Below are positions 26,888-36,229 of a DNA stretch of 64,000 nt, piece by piece (position 1 is the first letter of the stretch; each line of letters starts with the position of its first letter). The notes under the pieces are model-generated. The model was not told where the DNA came from. It did no database searches and saw nothing but the letters and a program-made list of their open reading frames with translations. The DNA is from Silurus meridionalis. Its lineage: Eukaryota > Chordata > Actinopteri > Siluriformes > Siluridae. The DNA lies in NCBI RefSeq assembly GCF_014805685.1, contig NC_060900.1:8945950-9009949 (forward strand), read 5' to 3'. The translations under genes were made by a program, and so were the position numbers.

Positions 26888-27480
26888 CCTCATTCATCCA
26901 CTGCTCAAAATACTCCTTCCATCTTCTCAACACACTCTCCCCACTACTCAACACATTTCCATCTGCATCCTTTATTGCTTTAACTTAAGCACCTCCTTCC
27001 CAGCTCAGTCCCTCTGCCTGGCCAATCGGTACAAATCCTTTTTTCCTTCCTTAGTGTCTGAATTCTCATACAGCTCCTCATATGCCTTTTTTTTTTTGCT
27101 TTTGCCACATCCGTTTTAAACTGGTGCCACATCTCCTTGTATTCCTGCCTAGTTTTCTCATCTCTCTGTTGATCCCACTTCTGTTTCTCCAACCTCTTTA
27201 TCCTGCACTTCCTCATTCCACCACATGCCTCTTTGTCTTCTTCACCTCTGTTCCCTTCACCAACAAGCCCATTCCTAGGTACACTCTCCACCACTTAATT
27301 TAACTTCATTTTCCTTCACCTAGTTTTCCTTAGGTTTGTTATCTGCAAATTTGATTTGGCACATTTTACGCTGGATGCATTTCCAATGCAACCCTCCCCA
27401 TTTATCCGGGCTTAGGACTGGCAGAGGGCACTGGCTTGTGCAGCACTAATGGCTGGGCTGGTGACAACGGGCCAAACTGA
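25535..27480 (-). mobile_element. degraded RTE-like LINE, copy 1
   Basis: In transcription order, the 5' leader (27480-27300) is shared with copy 2. The endonuclease is mostly deleted. Next comes a linker rich in Lys/Arg (27294-26980) and reverse transcriptase pieces GGKSVGPDDIPEKAW, LIFKNKGDVQTCSNYRG, GLMPRKTTADAIFALRM and VFVDLEKAYDS (26828-26305). The RT is then broken, with the catalytic FxDD part not readable, and it ends at MRKARLRWFRHVQRR and PGRRKR (25664-25550). A (TC)n tract has expanded inside at 26835-26882. No intact ORF remains. Confidence 0.85.
26835..26882 (+). repeat. (TC)n microsatellite inside a LINE
   Basis: About 24 TC units expanded within the coding part of the RTE-like copy. 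Confidence 0.95.
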
Positions 27481-28138
27481 TACATTTTCACCATAGGAAT
27501 CTGTGGATATCTACAGGATCTTTAGATCTTAAATGATTTGAATATTAGCCATGTTAAATTGTATAAATAAATAAAAAAAATTGTAGGAGTGGATCATGGC
27601 TGCATTATGCTCACCTCTAAAGCTATAGAAAATGTTTTAACCTTGGTCTTTGGTTACCTATTATCAAGTTATATAATGCTATTCTTTTATTTGGATGCTT
27701 TTACAGCAACTGCCTCACCCTAAAGTTTGAGTGTTGACAAAATCTCAATCAGTTGCATTATTCTGAACGTAATTAATGCCTTAAATTGACTTAAATAATC
27801 TGCTTTAAAGATACATACTATTTCTTGCCCATTGCTTGGACAAATAGTTCATATTATTAACGCTGTAATTAAACAGTGAATTATGTACAATCAGTCAGAT
27901 TCAAATCCATGGGAATGGAAGAGATAGCAGAAGACAATAAGGATATTTTGACATATTAGATCTTACTTTAAATGAAACCCTTTTGGTATGTAACATGTTC
28001 ATTCTTTCTTTTTTTCTTTATTTCTATTCTTTTTGAACTCAAGAGCTAATAATATTACTTTGAACTTCAATAAAATCTTTTAACTACAGATTTAGCAATG
28101 CTACAATTTAGTACACATTTGAAACTAGTCTTTTTACC

Positions 28139-28142
<4 letters not shown>

Positions 28143-28200
<58 letters not shown>
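28143..28200 (+). repeat. (GT)n microsatellite
   Basis: About 29 perfect GT units. Confidence 0.97.
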
Positions 28201-28202
<2 letters not shown>

Positions 28203-29453
28203 TACTTGTCTGCAATTCATTAAACCACTTTAATTTATTTCTTAAATGTTCTTAATGATGCAATACAATGCTGCAGTGCCCCGATGACACCCGCAAACAC
28301 AACCACGAATTTGACCTTGCTAACCATTTGAAATGTCTGATATATTTCTGCACCATTATACTCTTATACACTACAAAGCATGCCTTTCACATGCTGACAT
28401 GCATACTCACACACACTTCATGGTAAAATGCCCAAAAGTGCAACCAAAACAAAAACAGAACTGGAGCACTAGCCTGAGTCCCTGGCGTGGGAGTGACACA
28501 GTCAGGTTGTGTGCATCACAAGCCTGGCACGTTGATTGGACTTGACAGCTTGGCTGTAACCTAATGCAGCCGGATCAAAAGAGCAAACAGCGATGCTGGG
28601 TAGATGTAGGAGGGGGCAAAAAACTGAGCCCTTTTGCTAACGCCAAGCACAACCTTGGTACCTACACGAGTTCAATATGTTCCCTTCACATTCAGTAGAG
28701 GAAGGCAGAGATAATTGTGGCTGGAAAGGTTAGGGGGTTGGCATTCAGCACCTTCGTCTCTACAGACTTTGGTAATTATGTAATCTGACATTTAGAGTCT
28801 CATCGGAGAGAACATAATCAGTTAAACAAACTGCCAGAGAGTGAGAAAATGCTGATTTTCCTCTAAATATCCAAGGAGATTTTACAGACCTACTTTTGAC
28901 ACCTAAAAACCAACAAATGGGGGGCAAGCACCGTAAAACCTGTTAATGTCATTCTTTCAGGATTTTTTTCTCCAATATAAAATTCATGCCATGGATTCCA
29001 CAATCCACACAGGAATTCATTTGCCATGCTGCCTTCGTTGTTGGAAGAACGATTTGCTTTAAATTCTGTCACTGTCCAATAATAAGCATGTACATAAAGT
29101 GGCTCACACTATTTTGCTTGTTAAACATTTCATTTTAGGTTTAGCCGTCATTTGTTATTATAATGACCTCATTACTTCAGCAAAAGGATGTCCACTAGAT
29201 TTTGAAACATGGTTTGGGGAATTGCCTATTCAGTCTCAAAAGCATTAATAAGGTCAAACACAGGATTTAGATGTGAAGTCGGCAACAATGTTAAGTTTGC
29301 AAAGGTGTGCAGTAGAGTTGCGTAGAGTCAATGTTCTGTCAAGTTTACTAAAGTTCTTTCATTCCAATATTGCCAAACCATTTCTTTATATTATAGTATT
29401 TCCAATTTTAAACTTTTCTCTCTCTATATATAGAATATGGGAAAAAGCTTCTA

Positions 29454-30534
29454 CACTGGCGATCAAAATTAGAGAACAATTTATAAACAATTTACAATTC
29501 TGAAATAATGTCATCTTCACTGCTCAACAGTTAAAGGAGTTTTTGACAAGTTGGTCGTTCCAAATCTGTGATTTCAAGAATATTGACTCTTTACAACATC
29601 ACAAACTCATTCAAGTCTGCCAAGAAGGCTGGTCATCCACGGAAGACAAATACAAGAAAGGACAAGATACTGCGGAGGATCTCAATGGGCAATCGTTTCC
29701 ACACTGCAGCTGGAATTGCTCACCAGTTCAGCGCTGAACAGGGTAAGGATCTGTCTCGTCATACAGTGTCTCGCCGTTTAAAAGCATTTGGACTGAAAGC
29801 CCACTCTGCAGTGACCAAACCTCTCATTAGCAGAAAGAATCAAAAGCATGTTGTGTGGACAGAGGAGAACTTGTCCAAAGTTCACTTTGAAAGCAAGTTT
29901 AATTTATTTGGGTCCGATGGGAAACGTTATGTTCGGCGACAATCTGGAGAAAGACTGAACCCAAAGTGTGTAAAAAAGTCCGTGAAAAGTGGAGGAGAAA
30001 GTGTCATGGTTTGGGGCATGTTTTCTGCAGCAGGAGTTGGGCCTCTTATACAGCTACATGGCAGAGTAAATGCAAATGTTTATCAGAACCTTTTTCAACA
30101 ACATATGGTTCTTTCCATGCGTTTATCACCAAATCAGCCCGCAGTGTTCATGCAGGACAACGCTCCATGTCACACAGCAAAACGGGTAAAGCAGTTCCTT
30201 GAAACTGAAAACATTGAAATAATGACATGGTCTGCCCAGAGTCCTGATCTCAACCCAATAGAGAACTTCTGGAAAATCCTTGGTGACAAAGTTATGGCCA
30301 AGAAACCCACTACAGTCACCGAACTGTGAAGGAGACTGGAAGAAGAGTGGAGCAAAATCACACCAGAGCAGTGTGAGAGACTAGTGCTGTCCTGTGGCCG
30401 CAGATGTGCTGAAGTCATTCAGAGCAGAGGCCTGTACACTTCCTACTAATTGCTGACTGTTGTAACCTTCAGAAAATTTTGTTGTAATCTTTTTCCATGC
30501 TATAGTCATTGTTGTTCTCTAATTTTGATTAGTG
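29454..30534 (+). mobile_element. Tc1/mariner transposon, 1.08 kb
   Basis: The left end cactggcgatcaaaattaga and the right end, the inverse of cactaatcaaaattagagaa, form terminal repeats of about 25 bp. A TA dinucleotide precedes the left end, while the right flank reads TT. The single gene occupies most of the element. This family differs from the 16.9 kb element in its terminal repeats and protein. Confidence 0.9.
29568..30449 (+). pseudogene. Tc1/mariner transposase with one nonsense codon
   Basis: The frame is open for 253 codons from 29568 and continues in the same frame past a TGA (30327-30329) for another 40 codons to GLYTSY and TAA (30447-30449). It shows part of the paired-like second helix-turn-helix (RISMGNRFHTAAGIAHQF, LSRHTVSRRLKAFGLKAH) and the DDE domain with second Asp in VFMQDNAPCHTAKR and the third acidic residue in [11 protein letters not shown]. 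Where relatives read F-S-D-E-S-K-F, this copy reads VHFESKFNLFGSDG, so the first catalytic Asp is missing, consistent with a 6-nt in-frame deletion. The first helix-turn-helix is not readable upstream. The TGA follows GAACTG and could have arisen from CGA. Confidence 0.9.
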
Positions 30535-31330
30535 TTTTCTGCAAAATAATGTTTTTTTTTAAATGCTTTAATTTAATTTAAAAAGGAGGTAACACTTATT
30601 AACTTATTTAATATAACCACATCCCTCAATTCCATGTGCTGTTAACAAAACTGTTCACTGCTAACTGAGCGGCTTTCTACTTTTGATATTTAAAATAAAT
30701 TTAACACTTACATATGGATTAAAGTCATTGAACTTTTAAACTATATTTCTGACTTGATTTGTATTTTACAGGCTGTTTGATTAGTCATTTATATAAATTC
30801 CCTGTAATGCTACTTCAATAGCTCTAACACAAGGCCAAAAAAAACGGTGTTTGTGAGTTAATAGTCTTAAACAGTTTCCTTAAACAGCTCAGGTTTCTTT
30901 GCATGTATGTGTCTCAAGTTATCAGGGTTGTTAATCGTAAATGCGTAGTGTAAGTCCATTATTTGTTCACTGCGTACAGCTGGCTGCAATCATGCACCTT
31001 GAACTCTGAGGCAAAATCGAATTATTTTAAATTAACTTAAATGAAATCAAGGTAAAAAATGTATGGCTATACCTAATGCCTTAACTATATTTCACACAAC
31101 AATTACTGGAAAAAAAATGCTATACCGAATACCCACAGCTAAATACATTAAGGTGCTGCAAAAATAAATTCTCAAATAGGTCTTTTAATAGTGTTTTGTA
31201 GTGTTTAATAGTGCTGACTATAATGCAAATATTGTGAATGTTCCACAATATTAAAAAAAAACAAATTACACATATAATGTACAATAAATAAATCATTGAT
31301 GATGGCACCTCCACCACCACTACCACCACC

Positions 31331-31367
<37 letters not shown>

Positions 31368-31371
31368 TAGC

Positions 31372-31420
<49 letters not shown>
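31331..31420. repeat. mirrored (AAT)n-(ATT)n microsatellite
   Basis: About 12 AAT units pass through the centre aaaatagctattatt into about 16 ATT units, so the tract is an inverted repeat centred near 31370 and could fold into one hairpin. Confidence 0.92.
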
Positions 31421-31421
<1 letters not shown>

Positions 31422-31476
31422 TAATTGTTGAGATCATGGTAAAATACATATATTCTTCATCTTTCGGCTTCTCGCA

Positions 31477-33000
31477 TTAGGGATTACCACAGCGGATTAT
31501 CCGTCTCCATACCCCTCTGTCCTCTACATCTGCCTCTTTCAAACCAACTACCCTCATGTCTTCCCTCACCACATCCATAAACCTCCTCCTTGGTCTTTCT
31601 CTTTTCCTCCTTCCTGGCGGCTCTATCCTCAGCATTCTCCTACCGATATACCCCATGTCCCTCCTCTGCACATGTCCAAACCATCTATAATCTTGCCTCC
31701 CTCACCATGTCTCCAAAACGTCCTACATGCGCTGTCTCTCTAATAAACTTATTTCTAATCATGTCCATCGTCGTCTCTTCCAACAAAAACCTTAACATCT
31801 TCAGCTCTGCTACCTCCTGCTCCACCTCCTGTCTTTTACTCAATGCCACTGTCTCTAAACCATACAACATTGCAGTTCTCACCACAGTCCTATAAACAAT
31901 CCTGTTCACTCTTGCAGATACCCTGTATCACAAATCACTCCTGTCACTCTTCTCCACTCACTCCACCCTGCCTGCACTCTTTTCTTTTCTTCTCTAACAC
32001 ACTCTCCATTACTTTGCACTGTTGACCCCAGGTACCTAAACTCCCCCACCTTCTCCACCTCTTCTTCCTGCAACTGCACCACTCCACTGCCCTCCCTCTC
32101 ATTCACACACATGTACTCTGTCTTACTCCCACTGACTTTAATTTCCCTTCTCTCCACCATGTACCTCCACCTCTCCAGGCTTTTCTCCACCTGCCCCCTA
32201 CTCTCACCACATATCACAATATCATCCACAAACATCATAGTCCACGGAGACTCCTGTCTGACATCATCCGTCAACCTGTCCATCAAAACTGCAAACAGGA
32301 AAGGGCTTAGAGCCGATCATTGATGCAGTACAACCTTCACCTTGAACCAGTTTGTTGTTTTTACTGCACACTTCACTGCTGTCACACTGTCTTTATACAT
32401 GTCCTGCAACACCCTCACATACTTCTCTGACACACTTGACTTCCTCCTACCCTTTCTCTAAATCCACAAACACACAATGCAACTTCTTCTGACATTCTCT
32501 ATACTTCCCCATCAACATTTTCAGAACAAATATTGCATCTGTGGTGCTCTTTCTTTGCATGAAACCATACTGTTGCTCACAGATGGTCACCTCTTCTCTC
32601 AGCCTGGATTTTACTACTCTTTCCTATAATTCATGGTGTGACTGATCAACTTAATTCCCCTGTAGTTACTGCAGGTCTGCACATCTCCCTTATTCTTAAA
32701 GATCGGTACCAGCACACCACTTCTTCATTTCTCAGGCGTTCTCTCTCCTCCCCAAAATCTTGTTAAACAATCTTGATAAAAACTCCACTGCCATCTCTCC
32801 TAAACATCTCCACGCTTCTCCTGTTATGTTACCTAGTCCAACCAACTTTCCACTCTTCATCCTTTTAGTTGCTGATCTTACTTCCTCCTTTCTAATCCTA
32901 TCCACTTCCTGCTTCACCATCCCCACACCATCTAATCTTCTCTATATCTCTAATTTTTCTCATTCATCAGCTGCTCAAAATATTCCCTCCATCTTCTCAA
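31477..33000 (-). pseudogene. RTE-like reverse transcriptase and C-terminus
   Basis: Three frames carry recognisable blocks: KLVGLGNITGEAWRCLGEMAVEFLS (32926-32732), then, after damage, SPWTMMFVDDIVICGES (32240 region) with the catalytic Asp-Asp kept as FVDD instead of the usual FADD, then KTEYMCVNEREGSG and FRYLGSTVQSNGE, and finally VYRTVVRTAMLYGLE (31909-31685). Frameshifts separate the blocks. Not functional. Confidence 0.85.
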
Positions 33001-33489
33001 CACACTCTCCTTGCTAGTCAACACATTTCCATCTGCATCCTATATTGCCCTAACTTGCAGCACCTCATTCCCAGCTCAGTCCCTCTGCTTTTCTCCTTCC
33101 TCCTTCCCTAGCGTACAACTTTACATACAGCTACTTATATGCCTTTTCCTCAGCTTTCACCACATCTCTCTTCACCTGCTGCCGCATTTACTTGTACTCC
33201 TGCCTACTTTTTTCATCTCTCAATCCCAATTCTGTTTTGCCAACCTCTTTTTCCTAACGTTCTCCTGAACTTCGTTAATCCACCACCATGTCTCTTTCCT
33301 TGATTTCTATTTCCAGATGTCACACCAAGTACCTTTCTAGCTTTCTCCCTTATCACTTCTGCAGTAGTTGCCAAATCATCCAGCACCTCTTCACCACCAC
33401 TGAGCCCCTGTCTGACCTGTCACACTACAGTCTTCCTCCTTCAGTTTACACTATCTTATTCTTTTTCAGTTCTCACTCTTTTTTCTTCA

Positions 33490-33698
33490 CCTCCAAAACA
33501 AAATCCTACAGACCACCATCTGATGCTGTCTAACTACACTGTCCCCTGCCAACAACTTGCAGTCTCCAATCTCCTTCAGGTTGCATCTCCTGCATAGAAT
33601 ATAATCCACCTGTGTGCACCTTCCTTCTCTCTTATACATTACCCTATGCTCCTCCTTCTTCTTAAAATAAGTGTTCACCACTGCCATTTCCATCCTTT
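33490..33698 (-). pseudogene. RTE-like endonuclease, C-terminal piece
   Basis: It reads MEMAVVNTYFKKKEEHRV and TQVDYILCRRCNLKEIGDC, the C-terminal part of an APE-type endonuclease. The preceding residues (EERNVAGQIVVDFA) lie on the other side of the L2-like insertion, near 35400-35460, which fixes the insertion point inside this domain. Confidence 0.85.
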
Positions 33699-35398
33699 AA
33701 ATCTCCCATTTATGTCCAAGATTTAAGAAAAGATTGTCACTGCCCAGTTATGTTCCTACTTGCAAGAGAACAATATCTTTGAAGAGTTTCAGTGAGGTTT
33801 TAGGCCCCATCATAGCACAGAAACTGCCCTAGTTAAAATCACTAATAACCTGTTTTTAGCTTCAGACCAAGCGTTCGTCTCGCTGTTAGTTTTACTAGAT
33901 CTTAGTGCTGCGTTCGACACTATAGATCATGATCTTCTTCTAGATCACTTACAGAATTACATTAGCATTCAGGGACAGGCATTAAGCTGATTGAAATCCT
34001 ACCTGTCCAATCGTTACCATTTCGTAGATCTAAATGGAGAGCTATCCAGGCTAATGCTAATGAATTATGGTGTGCCATAAGGGTCAGTTCTAGGACCCCT
34101 GCTCTTCACAATATACATGCTTCCATTAGAAAATATTATTAGAAGGCATGGAATTTGCTTCCATTGTTATGCTAATGATACCCAGCTATATATCTCATCT
34201 AAACCAGGCGATACAGCTCAATTAACTCGGATAACTGAGAGTGTTAAGGAAATAAGAGATTGGATGACCCATAACTTTCTTCTTTTAAATTCTGATAAGA
34301 CGGAGATTTTGCTCATCGGCCCAAAAGCTAGTATACAGAAGCTCCAGCATCTCAACCTGCATTTAGACGGATGTTTTGTAACCACTAGTTCAACAGTAAA
34401 AGACCTGGGAGTTATTTTAGACAGCAACTTATCTTTTAAAAATCGTATCAACCAAGTTACAAAAACAGCCTTCTTTCATCTTAGAAATATTTCTAAGCTA
34501 AGAAATCTGTTGTCTATATCCGATGCAGAGAAGCTCGTCCATGCGTTCATGACCTCCAGGATAGACTATTGTAATGCATTACTAGGTGAATGTCCTGCAT
34601 CATTAATAAACAAGCTTCAGTTAGTTCAGAATGTGGCAGCAAGAGTTCTTACAAGGTCAAGAAAATATGATCACATAACCCCAATCTTATCGTCCCTACA
34701 TTGGCTTCCTGTTAAGTTTCGAATAGACTACATGCACATTATCAACTTGTGCTGTTAATATCATGAACAGCAGCTACGCTAATTGCTCTCCACTGCTTCT
34801 CTTTCTCTCCCCATCCCGAGACACCCTGAGGTTTGGCCAGCTCCAGTCACCTCCCACCTCGTGAAGATTATGGACTTTAAAGAAGTAGATGCCGAACTCG
34901 CAAACAACCTGAACCATCTAGAGACGTACCAGTGCCAATTGGATCCCACTACACGTGTGGAGTTTGACATTGGACCTCCTGGAATGTTTACAGGCTCTGG
35001 CATGGAGAAGCTGTTGCTGGATCTGTGATGATCACAAATGTTGAGCTTAGTAGCTCCTACTTTTATACCAAAGACTGTAGAAAGAACATTTACTTATAAT
35101 CTTATACTCCAGTACTCATGTTAGTTCTCTCTCTCCAGTGTTCTGTATTGTTGATAGATTTATGATCAAACTCTTGATGTCACCCAAATGAGGATGGGTT
35201 CCCCTTTTGAGTCTGGTTCCTCTCAAGGTTTTTTCCTCATAACATCTAAGGGAGTTTTTCCTTTCCACAGTCGCCATGGCTTGCTCATCAGGGATAAATG
35301 CACACCATTCACCTTGACTGTTGATTTCTGTAAAGCTGATTTGAGACAATGTCTGTTGTGAAAAGCGCTATACAAATAAACTTGACTTGACTTGACTG
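33699..35398 (+). mobile_element. 5'-truncated L2-like LINE inserted into the RTE-like copy
   Basis: It starts inside the reverse transcriptase (NNIFEEFQ, then GFRPHHSTETALVKI) and ends in a 3' untranslated region finishing gcgctatacaaataaacttg plus a short (TTGAC)n tail, the usual end of L2-clade elements in fish. It lies on the strand opposite to the RTE-like copy it interrupts. A short aaatct occurs next to both junctions, but I cannot call it a target duplication with confidence. Confidence 0.88.
33740..34758 (+). pseudogene. L2-like reverse transcriptase remnant
   Basis: Reads VSLLVLLDLSAAFDTIDHD, then after stops CYANDTQLYISS, and a good 213-codon frame from 34117 with FLLLNSDKTEILLIGPK, SSTVKDLGVILDSNLSF and RIDYCNALLG. 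The catalytic YADD is YAND here (codon AAT near 34173), so one of the two metal-binding aspartates is lost. Stops occur after FEEFQ, after GQALS and in VP*GSVLGP. Confidence 0.87.
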
Positions 35399-35399
35399 G

Positions 35400-35830
35400 C
35401 AAAATCTACCACTATCTGCCCTGCCACATTCCTCTCCTCAAGGTCATACCTACCCACCACCTCCTCATCACCTCTGTTCCCTTCACCAACATGCCCATTA
35501 AAGTCTGCCCCAATCACCAATCATTAATTCCTAGGTACACCTTCTACCACTTTATCCAACTACTCCAAAATCTTTCCTTCTCCTCCATCTCACAACCCAC
35601 TTGTGGAGCATAGGCACTGATGACATTCATCATCGCCCCTTCATCCTCCAGCTTCACGTTCATCACTCTATCAGAAACTCTCTTCACCTCCACTACACTC
35701 TTACTGTACTCTACCTCCAATGTTCCTGGCCTTACTCCCTTTCCACTTGGTCTCCTGAACACAAAACATATCTCCCTTTTTCCTCTCTATCATCTCAGCT
35801 ACCTCTCTCCCTTTACCAGTCATTGTACCA
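35400..35830 (-). pseudogene. RTE-like endonuclease, N-terminal piece
   Basis: It includes MTGKGREVAEMIERKK near 35830, then VVEVKRVSDRVMNVKLEDEG and MNVISAYAPQVGCEMEEKE (35700-35560), the APE-type endonuclease core. A stretch normally present between these two parts is deleted and a TAG follows WIKW. It ends at the L2-like insertion point. Confidence 0.82.
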
Positions 35831-36229
35831 ACATTTAATATACCAACCCGAACCTCCACCCTGTTGGCTAACGTTACCTGTGGTGGTTGTTGGTGACCCG
35901 AGCCTCGATCGATCTGGTATTAAATTCTGATTGGTGATCCGCATATTTGATTTGCTACATTTTATGACGGATGCCCTTCCTAACGCAACCCTCCCTATTT
36001 GTCCGGGCTTGGGACCGGCACTAAGATTGCACTGGCTTGTGCAACCCTAATGGCTGGGAAAGGTACATATATACTAAGTATCCATTATTACACAATTGTA
36101 CGAGCAACTAATAATTTCGAAGGCATGAGCAAACCCACGCTGCCGGTTCCCTGCTTTTGGCTGAGGCTAGCATCAGTCACTTAGTTCATCTCGTTTCGCT
36201 CGGTCGCTCTCCTTGTTCAGTGCAGCAAA

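Larger units (their letters stand above)
31454..36063 (-). mobile_element. RTE-like LINE, copy 2, split by an L2-like insertion
   Basis: The minus-strand element starts near 36063 with a leader (tgccggtcccaagcccgga), then runs through endonuclease (35830-35400, continuing 33698-33490), a basic linker, reverse transcriptase (about 33000-31900) and a C-terminus reading MGYIGRRMLRIEPPGRRKR (31671-31600). It ends at 31454 in a tail whose inverse is ctttcggcttctcgcattag. The 9-bp tacatatat occurs on both outer flanks (31445-31453 and 36064-36072), consistent with a target-site duplication. Without the inserted L2-like element it is about 2.9 kb, close to full RTE length. The clade assignment is from remembered protein similarity. 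Confidence 0.85.

Noticed and set aside
25392..27294. Plus-strand Ser/Leu/Pro-rich ORFs across the RTE-like copies (also 31590-33533)
   Set aside because: They are antisense shadows of the minus-strand reverse transcriptase and endonuclease.
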